DNA of 41,103 bases, from assembly GCA_050246595.1 (NCBI GenBank), contig JBFWVT010000043.1:1-41103 (forward strand). The letters run 5' to 3'. Within the stretch, counting starts at the first letter, position 1; each line of letters opens with the position of its first letter. The notes below the pieces were generated by a model. That model ran no database searches. It was not told the DNA's origin and saw only the letters and a list, made by a program, of their open reading frames with translations. Position numbers and translations under genes: made by a program. Source of the stretch: DATARH01 sp050246595 (GTDB lineage: Bacteria; Pseudomonadota; Alphaproteobacteria; ATCC43930; CGMCC-115725). Of this stretch, positions 17,150 to 24,744 are shown in pieces.

Positions 17150-17764
17150 TCAGATAAGTCGAACACTCACCGCCTCTGGTCCCTTGCCGCCCTCGATCAT
17201 ATCCACGGCCACCCGCTGCCCTTCCGAAAGCTCGGTAAGGCTGCCGCGGGTGAGCGCCGAGACATGCACGAAAATATCCTTGCCGCCGCCGTCCCGGTCG
17301 ATGAAGCCGAACCCCTTATCAGGGTTGTACCATTTCACCGTACCGATCTCCTCGATGGCGGTTTGATCGGAGAGCTGCCTCGGTCGCTCAGGCCGTGCTC
17401 GCCGCGGTTGCTCTTGCAGCGCGGTGCTCATGTCGACACTCAGGATCTCGGTGATCTGCAAGCCCTTCTGGCCAGGTGCCGTCCGGACTTCCAAGCTGGC
17501 GCCCGGCGGCACGGTGCTGTTGCCGCTGCGCTCGACGACGCTGACGTGGAGAAAGGCATCACCACCGGCCGCCAGCTCGGCAAAGCCAAAGCCCTTTTCG
17601 GGGTTATACCATTTGACCGTGGCCCGAACCGGCGGGCCTGTCGGGGTGGCCTCGAACCGGGGGCTGCTCTGACGCGCCCCGTACCCAAAGTTGGCCGGCG
17701 GCGAGTAATTGTCATCATCGAAGCCTCGCCGCTGAGGCTTCCGGGATTCTCGGTCTTTGCGCAC
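17150..17764 (-). CDS. Double cold-shock-domain protein
   Basis: 204 aa with two CSD beta barrels at about 48-110 and 140-204. Each begins TVKWYNP-KGFGF (RNP1), followed by RNP2-like FLHVS and FVHVS. The double-domain form is common in alphaproteobacteria, where it acts as an RNA chaperone in cold or stationary-phase stress. The N-terminal 45 residues are basic and disordered (RKDRESRKPQRRGFDDDN). The start is GTG at 17764, preceded by GAGGAG. The call is secure; the stress that induces it is not visible here. Confidence 0.92.
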   Translation of the reverse strand: MRKDRESRKPQRRGFDDDNYSPPANFGYGARQSSPRFEATPTGPPVRATVKWYNPEKGFGFAELAAGGDAFLHVSVVERSGNSTVPPGASLEVRTAPGQKGLQITEILSVDMSTALQEQPRRARPERPRQLSDQTAIEEIGTVKWYNPDKGFGFIDRDGGGKDIFVHVSALTRGSLTELSEGQRVAVDMIEGGKGPEAVSVRLI

Positions 17765-17920
17765 GCGCTCCTCAACTGAATAGTGCTCACCCCCGCAATG
17801 TCGTGGGAGCGCATCATGCCGTCAAGCCGGCCTTTAATCTTTCGACCCAGACCTGAGCCGCGCTGCTCAGGCCGAGATTACGAGCGTTGTGGTCGGTGAA
17901 TTTCCCAGCAGGGAAACTCA

Positions 17921-18268
17921 CTATGTCTGGATCTCGCGTAAAGCTTCCAGGTTATTCTTTTTTTGCATTGCCTTTACCCTCATCATTTCTATTTTTTCCA
18001 AAGTTTCCGGTGCGTTCGTCCAGCTACGCGGTATCCCGATGGCTTCGTCTAGTTCCCAAACGACCTTGGCCTCCTGAACCCATTTCTCCAGGTCGGATGA
18101 GTTTGATGGGGAAACATTGTGTGCTCCTAGTCTACCGGAAAACCGTATGCTGCTACCTCTCTGATGGACAAGAATATGCGCCAGCTCTCCCCCTGGATCG
18201 ATTCCATGAATGTATGCTACTAATTCTTCGCGTTCATTTCTGCGCAGCGGTCCGCGTCGAACTGCCAT
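17921..18268 (-). CDS. Hypothetical protein (115 aa), uncertain
   Basis: Open frame from ATG 18268. The N-terminal half (LRRNEREELVAYIHGIDPGG) looks like a folded alpha/beta segment, and the C-terminal part is helical and charged (DLEKWVQEAKVVWELDEAIG). The base composition is more AT-rich than neighbouring genes, which suggests recent acquisition. There is no strong Shine-Dalgarno site and no family recognised. It could be real or spurious. Confidence 0.4.
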   Translation of the reverse strand: MAVRRGPLRRNEREELVAYIHGIDPGGELAHILVHQRGSSIRFSGRLGAHNVSPSNSSDLEKWVQEAKVVWELDEAIGIPRSWTNAPETLEKIEMMRVKAMQKKNNLEALREIQT

Positions 18269-18454
18269 GAGGAGTGCCCCTTTACTTCATCGATAAACTC
18301 TCAATATGGGTTTTCTTTCGATTAATAACAAGACTCTTCGTTTGATGACCACCTCGATCCATTCACACGCAAGAAAGTGAACATTACCTTTCTTGTATAT
18401 ATTCACTCCGATCCCGAGCAATCTCTTTCTCAGTCGTTCCATTGAGTGGCGATC

Positions 18455-18544
18455 TCAAAAAAGCAACCGGAACAACCCGTACCCTGAGAATGCCAGGACA
18501 GAAGCACTCGGAATTACGATCAGGAAAACAAACCAGCTGCTCAT
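18455..18544 (-). CDS. Candidate 29-aa single-span membrane protein (NapE/TorE-like)
   Basis: From ATG 18544 the frame reads SSWFVFLIVIPSASVLAFSG and then YGLFRLLF, a single hydrophobic span with the FLIV...GYG pattern seen in NapE/TorE small membrane proteins. The Shine-Dalgarno GGAGGGG ends 3 bases before the ATG, and TGTCCC (18562-18567) / GGGACA (18571-18576) forms a palindrome just upstream. No nitrate or TMAO reductase gene is nearby, so the family link is only by resemblance. Confidence 0.4.
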   Translation of the reverse strand: MSSWFVFLIVIPSASVLAFSGYGLFRLLF

Positions 18545-18856
18545 CGGCCCCTCCATTATCATGTCCCAGCGGGACAAGTCCCGGAGGGGTATACCTGTAT
18601 CGTACACAACCCAGCAGCCCTCTTCGGAATGCACCGGATTATCACCTGGAGACCGGCTGCACGTTTCCGGTTGGGTCAGGGCGTACTCAGCGCTGACAAT
18701 GCTGCTGGCGATTTCACCATGGAAGGGTTCCCTGCCCTTCGGCGGCGGCGCTCTGTGCCCGGCATGCTCATCTATATGCGAGATCCAGCTGACTTGTCGC
18801 CAGGCAGTCGCTGCAATACCGTCTTTCTCCGCTCCAAACAGACCCGGCCGCCAACC
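18545..18856. other. Region upstream of the hydrolase gene
   Basis: About 310 bp. The hydrolase frame is open back to 18629, but the extension (RRRRSVPGMLIYMRDPADLS) shows no hydrolase homology and the family start fits the ATG at 18857. It holds the presumed promoters of the plus-strand hydrolase and the minus-strand small ORF. Further upstream, CAAGAAAG (18370-18377) and CTTTCTTG (18388-18395) form an inverted repeat that could be an operator. Confidence 0.4.
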
Positions 18857-19948
18857 ATGAGCACACTCGAACTTGTCGACCCCGAATTGCGCGATGCGCT
18901 CGCGCTGGCACCGCAGGGGCCGCTGACCGCCGAAACATTGGCGCGGCGTCGCGCCGATGCGCTCGCATTGCTGAGCTTCGTTCCGACACCAGACCTGCCC
19001 GACATCATGACGGGCGAGATCCACGTCGAGAGTGCGTTCGGCGCGAAACCGATCCGAGTTCTGACGTACCTCCCGGTCAGGTCCAACAATCCCCTTCCCG
19101 TGATTGTACACATCCATGGCGGGGGCTTCGTGATGGGCACGCCGGAAATGAAGGATGTGGAGAACAGGCTCTTCGCGTCAGAGCTGAGATGCGCGATCTA
19201 TTCCGTGGATTATCGCCTCGCGCCGGAAGCGCCGCACCCGGCGCCGCTGGAGGACATCTACTCGGTGTTTATCTGGCTGCATGCGAATGCCGGCCGGCTC
19301 GGGCTTGATCCCGCCCGCATCGGTATCAAGGGCGAAAGCGGCGGCGGCGGTTTCGCGGCGGGGGCCGCACTTTATGCCCGCGACCGGCAAGGACCGAAAT
19401 TCGCCTTTCAGCACCTGATCTATCCGATGATCGACGACCGCACGGCAGTGCGGAAGGACCTGCATCCTTACGTCGGCGAATTCGTCTGGACGCAGGAGAA
19501 CAACTATTTCGGCTGGCGTTCGCTGCTCGGCGGAGAGCCGGGTTCGGCCGGTGTCTCGCCATATGCGGCGGCCGCGCGCGCGGCGGATGTGTCGGGCTTG
19601 CCGCCAACCTACATTTCGGTCGGCGGTCTCGATCTCTTCCTTGAGGAAAACCTGACCTATGCGGATCGATTGAGCCGTGCCGGGGTACCGGTCGAGCTGC
19701 ACCTGTATCCGCGGGCATATCACGGCTTCTATCGCGCGACAAATGCCCGCGTGACCAGGCAGGCCGAGCACGACACTCGTGAGGCGCAGATCATCATCGA
19801 GAGCTGGCGCAGGCATTACAACACGGTGCGCCCGCACGCCTCTCTGGGATACCGAACGCCGACCCCGGAGGTGTTTGTGCCAGCCTTCGCCGTCACGCAA
19901 GCCGCGCCGAATAAGCTCTCAGTAGCGCCCAGACCAACCCTGAACTAA
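18857..19948 (+). CDS. Alpha/beta hydrolase (HSL-type esterase) fused in frame to an IS3 transposase tail
   Basis: 363 aa. Residues 1 to about 308 are a hormone-sensitive-lipase-type esterase: oxyanion HGGG at 87-90, nucleophile S161 in GESGG, acid Asp near GGLDLF and catalytic His in YHGF. Such proteins (about 310 aa) hydrolyse short-chain esters in the cytoplasm. The last 52-56 residues (SWRRHYNTVRPHASLGYRTP, then PEVFVPAF) are instead the end of an IS3-family OrfB transposase. The catalytic set is complete, so the enzyme may be active with a foreign tail. The fusion point is near 19780. Start ATG at 18857 is chosen by family length; no strong ribosome site is seen. Confidence 0.85.
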   Translation: MSTLELVDPELRDALALAPQGPLTAETLARRRADALALLSFVPTPDLPDIMTGEIHVESAFGAKPIRVLTYLPVRSNNPLPVIVHIHGGGFVMGTPEMKDVENRLFASELRCAIYSVDYRLAPEAPHPAPLEDIYSVFIWLHANAGRLGLDPARIGIKGESGGGGFAAGAALYARDRQGPKFAFQHLIYPMIDDRTAVRKDLHPYVGEFVWTQENNYFGWRSLLGGEPGSAGVSPYAAAARAADVSGLPPTYISVGGLDLFLEENLTYADRLSRAGVPVELHLYPRAYHGFYRATNARVTRQAEHDTREAQIIIESWRRHYNTVRPHASLGYRTPTPEVFVPAFAVTQAAPNKLSVAPRPTLN

Positions 19949-19981
19949 CATTCAAGCCGGACCACCCAATGGGGGCCGATC
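19780..19981 (+). mobile_element. IS3-family element remnant (transposase C-terminus and right end)
   Basis: The last about 55 codons of an OrfB transposase, with the IIIESWRRHYNTVRPHASLG signature, are followed by a non-coding tail ending near GGGGGCCGATCA. I take this as the terminal repeat region of the element. The rest of the element, including the DDE residues, is missing, so it cannot move. It forms the 3' end of the hydrolase frame and lies directly upstream of the crtE promoter region. Confidence 0.7.
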
Positions 19982-20025
19982 AGCCCGGTGCGTCCCCCAA
20001 GCCTCGATCACCGCTAAGCTCTCCC

Positions 20026-20057
20026 TATAATGACTTGGAGAGATTAATTTAATTAAT
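20026..20057 (+). promoter_or_regulatory. Candidate promoter -10 and AT palindrome upstream of crtE
   Basis: A consensus TATAAT lies at 20026-20031 without a clear -35. Twelve bases on is ATTAATT-T-AATTAAT (20043-20057), a perfect 7-bp inverted repeat around one base, standing out in GC-rich DNA. Position around the expected transcription start suggests an operator controlling crtE-Z-W. No known regulator consensus was matched. Confidence 0.4.
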
Positions 20058-20152
20058 GACGAGGGAAACGTGCTCTGCCCAATATGCGTTTGCAGAAAAC
20101 CGACAACATCCATTCCGGGGCGGCGTCGAAATTTGAGCCGAATATCTTCTCC

Positions 20153-21046
20153 ATGAATGCTGAATTGAACGGCGCTTTCGTTTCCGTGCTGCCCGGCAGC
20201 GGCACGCGTGTGGATCTGCGTGCTCTACAGGATGTAGTCGACCGCCGGCTGTCATCACTGATCGCGACGGGACGCGACGCGACCGCGCTGGACGACGCGC
20301 TTTGCTACAGCCTTCTCTCGCCGGGCAAGCGTCTGCGGCCTTTGCTGACGATCCTCGCGGCCTGGGAATTCGGGCCGCGGGACCTGCGCGCGCTCGACGC
20401 GGGCTGCGCGCTCGAAATGGTACATGCCGCCTCGCTGGTGCTCGACGATCTTCCAGTGATGGATAATGCGGTTCTACGGCGCGGCCAGCCCGCCACTCAT
20501 ATCCGGTTCGGCGAGGATGTCGCGCTGCTCGCGGTCGTGTCTCTGCTGTCGCGCGCTTACGCCGTGCTCGGGGAGGCGCCGGAGCTGCCGGCGCATACGC
20601 GCTCCGAGCTCGTCGGCATCCTGTCGCAGGCGGTTGGCTCCGAGGGGCTCAGCCGCGGGCAGCTTTTCGATCTGCGCGGCGCCGGTAGGAATGGCAGGGC
20701 CGATCCATCCGAGGTTAACCACCTGAAGACCGGGGCCCTGTTCGTCGCCGCGGTCGAGATGGCCGCCGCGATCCTCGAATTGCGCGACGAGCGCCTGACC
20801 CGGCTGCGCTGCGTTGCGCTGCATCTCGGCCAGGCGTTCCAGGCGATGGACGATCTGGCCGACGAGGCGGAGGACGGTATCGCCCTTGACGAAGCGGGGT
20901 CGGCCGTCGCCTTCATCCGCCGCCGCGAACGACGCGTACGGCTGCGACAGCATATGGCAAGCGCGCTTGCCGAGCTTGACCCGGACGGACAGCTGGCGCA
21001 TCTCGTTCGCGGCACGTTTTCAGATGCGCTGCGTTCGGCGGAATAG
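20153..21046 (+). CDS. crtE: Geranylgeranyl diphosphate synthase
   Basis: 297 aa from ATG 20153; an in-frame ATG at 20084 would add 23 residues and neither has a strong ribosome site. First aspartate-rich motif DDLPVMD at about 98-104, followed by LRRGQPATH; second motif DDLADEAED near residue 230. The SPGKRLRPLL segment binds diphosphate. It condenses isopentenyl diphosphate with allylic diphosphates to C20 GGPP, the precursor of phytoene. It is the first gene of crtE-Z-W and lies 24 bp before crtZ. An AT-rich palindrome in front may control it. Placement in the crt cluster makes the GGPP role much more likely than FPP synthase. Confidence 0.9.
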   Translation: MNAELNGAFVSVLPGSGTRVDLRALQDVVDRRLSSLIATGRDATALDDALCYSLLSPGKRLRPLLTILAAWEFGPRDLRALDAGCALEMVHAASLVLDDLPVMDNAVLRRGQPATHIRFGEDVALLAVVSLLSRAYAVLGEAPELPAHTRSELVGILSQAVGSEGLSRGQLFDLRGAGRNGRADPSEVNHLKTGALFVAAVEMAAAILELRDERLTRLRCVALHLGQAFQAMDDLADEAEDGIALDEAGSAVAFIRRRERRVRLRQHMASALAELDPDGQLAHLVRGTFSDALRSAE

Positions 21047-21070
21047 CGGCGTCCGGCGGGGAAAGGCGCG

Positions 21071-21547
21071 ATGCACGTCGTGATCGCCGCGGCGATCGTC
21101 CTCGCCACGATCGCCGCGATGGAATACGTCGCCATGGCGGTGCATCGCCATGTGATGCATGGCTGGGGCTGGGGCTGGCACCGCTCGCATCATCAGAAGC
21201 GCCGGCGCGGGCTGGAGAAAAACGACCTTTATGCCGTAGTCTTCGCCATGCCGGCGCTGCTGCTGACTGCCGCCGCGAGCCCGGCCGGACCCGCCTATTG
21301 GTGCGGGATCGGAGTTGCACTCTACGGGCTGCTTTACGCGATCGTGCATGACGGGCTCGTGCACCGGCGTTTGCCTGTCCACTTGCAGGTTCGCCACCGA
21401 TACGTGCGGCGGCTGGTCCAAGCGCATCGCCTGCACCATGCGGTACGGAGCCGCGACGGGTGCGTTTCATTCGGGTTTCTTTACGCGCCGCCGTTGCCGG
21501 TTCTGCGCAAGCGCCTGCGCGAGCGGATGAAAAAGGCGGAAAGGTGA
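21071..21547 (+). CDS. crtZ: Beta-carotene 3-hydroxylase
   Basis: 158 aa di-iron membrane hydroxylase. The histidine clusters are all present: HRHVMH, HRSHH, HDGLVH and HRLHH. Hydrophobic spans lie at about 3-20, 52-68 and 75-90. It hydroxylates beta-ionone rings at C3 and C3', converting beta-carotene to zeaxanthin or canthaxanthin to astaxanthin. Its stop overlaps the GTG start of crtW (GTGA), so ketolase and hydroxylase are translationally coupled. Confidence 0.95.
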   Translation: MHVVIAAAIVLATIAAMEYVAMAVHRHVMHGWGWGWHRSHHQKRRRGLEKNDLYAVVFAMPALLLTAAASPAGPAYWCGIGVALYGLLYAIVHDGLVHRRLPVHLQVRHRYVRRLVQAHRLHHAVRSRDGCVSFGFLYAPPLPVLRKRLRERMKKAER

Positions 21548-22335
21548 CCGCATCCGGCTCGCCTCCCGGTCGGACCGTCGTCGCGGGCCAGGCGGCGATC
21601 GGGATCGGTCTTGCGGTGCTGATCGTCGCTCTGTGGACCGGGCTGCATGTATTCGGCGTGTTTTTTTACCCGTGGAGCAGTATCGGGGTTCTTCTGGCGC
21701 CGCTGCTCGTGGCCATGCTGTGCTGGCTCAATGTTGGGCTGTTCATCATCGCCCATGACGCGATGCACGGGTCTCTCGCGCCGTTCCGGCCGGGCGTTAA
21801 TCGGGTTTTCGGCCGGCTGAGCCTCCTTTTCTATGCAGGTTTTTCCTACGACCGGCTCCTGCCGAAGCATCTGGCGCATCATAGCCGTCCCGGCACCGTG
21901 GAGGATCCCGATTTTTTCGCCCCCGCTCCCGACCGGTTCCGCCCCTGGTTCGCCGCCTTTATCCGACGCTATTTCGGCTGGCGGGAATTTGCCACCTTAA
22001 GCGTTCTTTTCTGGACCTATCTCCTGCTACTCGGCGCATCGCCTGTCCGCCTGCTGGCCTTCTGGGCGCTGCCGGCAATCCTTTCTGCCGTGCAGCTATT
22101 CTATTTCGGCACCTACCGCCCGCACCGAAGTGAGACGGAGGAGTTCGCCGACCGGCACCGCGCGCGCAGCAGCGATTATTCATGGCCGGTATCGCTGCTG
22201 ACCTGTTTTCATTTCGGCATGCATCACGAGCATCACGTCATGCCGTGGGTCCCCTGGTGGCGTTTGCCGTCCCAACGAAAGCGGCTCCGCAGCGCGGACG
22301 CGTCCACAAATCCTGCCGCGGCGGGGGCGCCCTGA
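21544..22335 (+). CDS. crtW: Beta-carotene 4-ketolase
   Basis: 263 aa from GTG 21544, in the stop codon of crtZ. Di-iron histidine motifs are HDAMHG, HLAHHSRPGTVEDPDF and FHFGMHHEHH, in the order and spacing of CrtW rather than CrtO. There are about four membrane spans. It adds keto groups at C4/C4' of beta-ionone rings; with CrtZ this gives astaxanthin. The last 98 bp overlap the 3' end of crtB on the opposite strand. The C-terminal tail after WWRLPSQRK is long and low in complexity, consistent with readthrough into the opposing gene. Confidence 0.94.
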   Translation: MTASGSPPGRTVVAGQAAIGIGLAVLIVALWTGLHVFGVFFYPWSSIGVLLAPLLVAMLCWLNVGLFIIAHDAMHGSLAPFRPGVNRVFGRLSLLFYAGFSYDRLLPKHLAHHSRPGTVEDPDFFAPAPDRFRPWFAAFIRRYFGWREFATLSVLFWTYLLLLGASPVRLLAFWALPAILSAVQLFYFGTYRPHRSETEEFADRHRARSSDYSWPVSLLTCFHFGMHHEHHVMPWVPWWRLPSQRKRLRSADASTNPAAAGAP

Positions 22336-23239
22336 CCCGGCCGGAAGCGATCGCGGCAAACGCCCGAGTCCCGCCGCCAATCATCGCGCCGAGCTTGGTG
22401 GCGCGCGAGGTTGCAACCCGCTCGTCCCAGGCAGCGGAGCCATGTTGCACGACTTTGGAGCCGATAGCCCGATAGACCCGCAGCGCTGTCGCGATTGCCC
22501 AGGCCGAACGCGGCGGCAGGTACGCGATACCGATCGCCGCCGAGGCGTAATACGGCTCGGCCTCGCGCAACAGCCGCGCGACGACTCCGGCCAGCGCTCT
22601 ACGGTGCCGCTCCCGCACCATCTCCGCGACCGGAATCCCCGCCTCCTCCAGCCACTTCTCTGGCAGATAGACGCGTCCGATCTGTGCGTCCTCGATCACG
22701 TCGCGCGCGATATTGGTCAGCTGAAACGCGATCCCGAGATCGCAAGCGCGGTCGAGAATGTCCGTCCGGCGCACTCCCATCACATGCGCCATCATCAGCC
22801 CGACCACCCCCGCCACCCGGTAGCAATAGTCCAGCGTGTCATCGAAACTCCGATAGACCCGCCCCTCGACATCCATTGCGAACCCGTCGAGATGCGCCAG
22901 CGCGTAGGCCTCCGGTATCGCGTGCCGGCGCACGACCGCGGCGAAGGCGGCGAATTCCGGTTCCGCGGGAGGCTCGCCGCGAAACACCGCACGGGTCCGC
23001 TCGCGCAATCCCGCGAGCACCTCCCCCGGCGCCATGGGGTTGTCAGCGATACGGCCATGACCGAGACGCTGCCCGTCGATCAGATCGTCGCAATAACGGC
23101 ACCACGCATAGAGCAGCACCACGCTTTCACGGGTCTCGGGAGCGAACAGCCTGGCAGCCGCCGCGAAACTCTTCGATCCCGTAGCGATCGTCGCCTGCGA
23201 CCGCGCGAGGAGGTTCTGAGATGTAAGCGGTCCGCTCAC
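22238..23239 (-). CDS. crtB: Phytoene synthase
   Basis: 333 aa from GTG 23239, which overlaps the crtI stop. The two aspartate motifs are YCDDLIDG and NIARDVIEDAQIGRVYLP, both diagnostic of squalene/phytoene synthases; YRVAGVVGLMMAHVMG lies between. It joins two GGPP molecules to phytoene. It is the last gene of crtX-Y-I-B and converges on crtW with a 98-bp 3' overlap. A longer open frame to 23386 is the shadow of crtI and is rejected. Confidence 0.95.
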   Translation of the reverse strand: MSGPLTSQNLLARSQATIATGSKSFAAAARLFAPETRESVVLLYAWCRYCDDLIDGQRLGHGRIADNPMAPGEVLAGLRERTRAVFRGEPPAEPEFAAFAAVVRRHAIPEAYALAHLDGFAMDVEGRVYRSFDDTLDYCYRVAGVVGLMMAHVMGVRRTDILDRACDLGIAFQLTNIARDVIEDAQIGRVYLPEKWLEEAGIPVAEMVRERHRRALAGVVARLLREAEPYYASAAIGIAYLPPRSAWAIATALRVYRAIGSKVVQHGSAAWDERVATSRATKLGAMIGGGTRAFAAIASGRVRAPPPRQDLWTRPRCGAAFVGTANATRGPTA

Positions 23240-24744
23240 CGCCCGAGTCCCGCATCGGCGAGCATCAGCCCGGCGGTCGCCTTGGCCGAGCCGATGACCC
23301 CCGGTACCCCGGCGCCCGGATGCGTGCCGGCCCCGACGATATACAGATTCGGGATCGCGTCGTCGCGGTTGTGCGGCCGGAACCACGCGCTCTGGGTCAG
23401 GACCGGCTCCAGCGAGAATGCCGAGCCGTGATACGCGTTCAATTCGTCGCGGAAATCGAACGGGGTAAAAATCCGGCTCGTCACGAGGTCGGCGCGCAAT
23501 CCGGGGATGATCCGCGCTTCGAGATAGTCGAGGATGCGGTCGCGATAGCGGGGACCCTCGGCGTCCCAGTCAAGCAAGGCCTTGCCGAGATGCGGCACCG
23601 GGGCTAGCACATAAAAGCTGCCCGCCTCCGGCGGAGCCAGCGACGGGTCGGTCGCGCACGGCGAGTGCAGATACAACGAGAAATCCTCAGCCAACGTCTC
23701 GCGGTTGAAAATATCGTCAATCAGCCCGCGATAGCGCGGTCCGAACAGCACCGTATGATGACGGAGTTCCGGCCGATGCCGGCGCAGCCCGAAATACACG
23801 ACGAACAGCGACATGCTGAACCGCTTGCGGCGCAGCCTTGCCGTCATCCGCGAGCCGCGCGGGGTCTCGCGCAGCAGCTCGGCATAGGTGTGGACGATAT
23901 CGGCGTTCGACGCCACCGCGTCGAACCGTCCGCTCCATCCGTCCGCCGTCGCAACCCCGACCGCGCGGCCGCCTTCGGTCTCGATGCGCGCGACCGGGGC
24001 GTTGAGCCGCACCGTGCCGCCCAGCTCCTCGAACCGGCGCACCATTGCGCGCACCAGCGCGCCGGTGCCGCCGCGCGGAAACCACACGCCCCAGCTTCGT
24101 TCGAGCGCGTGGATCAGCGTATAGACCGACGAGGTCGCGAATGGATTGCCGCCGACCAGTAGCGAGTGGAACGAGAACGCCTCGCGAAGCCGCTCGTCGG
24201 CGATAAAGCGCGACACGATCCCATAGACGCTCCGCCATGCCTGCAACCGCGCCAGAGACGGCCCGGCCCGCATCATCTGCGAGAACGACAGAAACGGGAC
24301 CGCGCCGAGCCTGACATAACCCTCCGCGAATACCGCCTCCGAATAGGCGAGAAAACGGCGGTAGCCGGCGACATCCTCCGGGTTGCGCGCGGCGATCTGC
24401 CGGTCAAGTTCGGCCTGATCGTTGACATAGTCGAAGACAGTGCCGTCCTCCCAGGACAGCCGATAGAAAGGATCGACCGGGATCAGCTCGACATAATCGG
24501 CGAGACGGCCGCCGCTCAGCGCGAACAGTTCCTCGAGCGCGCTCGGATCGGTAATGACGGTCGGACCGGCATCGAAGGTAAATCCCTTGTCCTCGTAGAC
24601 ATAGGCGCGCCCGCCGGGCTTGTCGCGCTTCTCGATCAGGGTCGTCTCGAACCCACCGCTCTGCAACCGGATCGCCAGCGCCAGCCCGCCGAACCCGGCG
24701 CCGATCACCGCGGCTTTCGGCCTGGCGCGGGGCGGTGTGGTCAT
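23236..24744 (-). CDS. crtI: Phytoene desaturase
   Basis: 502 aa FAD enzyme. N-terminal dinucleotide fold AAVIGAGFGGLALAIRLQ, then KRDKPGGRAYVYEDKGF and FDAGPTVITDP. The C-terminal carotenoid-desaturase signature is NLYIVGAGTHPGAGVPGVIG. In a cluster with CrtY it is expected to make lycopene by four desaturations. ATG at 24744 overlaps the crtY stop; the stop overlaps the crtB start. Peripheral membrane enzyme. Confidence 0.96.
   Translation of the reverse strand: MTTPPRARPKAAVIGAGFGGLALAIRLQSGGFETTLIEKRDKPGGRAYVYEDKGFTFDAGPTVITDPSALEELFALSGGRLADYVELIPVDPFYRLSWEDGTVFDYVNDQAELDRQIAARNPEDVAGYRRFLAYSEAVFAEGYVRLGAVPFLSFSQMMRAGPSLARLQAWRSVYGIVSRFIADERLREAFSFHSLLVGGNPFATSSVYTLIHALERSWGVWFPRGGTGALVRAMVRRFEELGGTVRLNAPVARIETEGGRAVGVATADGWSGRFDAVASNADIVHTYAELLRETPRGSRMTARLRRKRFSMSLFVVYFGLRRHRPELRHHTVLFGPRYRGLIDDIFNRETLAEDFSLYLHSPCATDPSLAPPEAGSFYVLAPVPHLGKALLDWDAEGPRYRDRILDYLEARIIPGLRADLVTSRIFTPFDFRDELNAYHGSAFSLEPVLTQSAWFRPHNRDDAIPNLYIVGAGTHPGAGVPGVIGSAKATAGLMLADAGLGR

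Noticed and set aside
18629..18856. Longer N-terminus for the hydrolase
   Set aside because: No similarity to the family upstream of the ATG at 18857.
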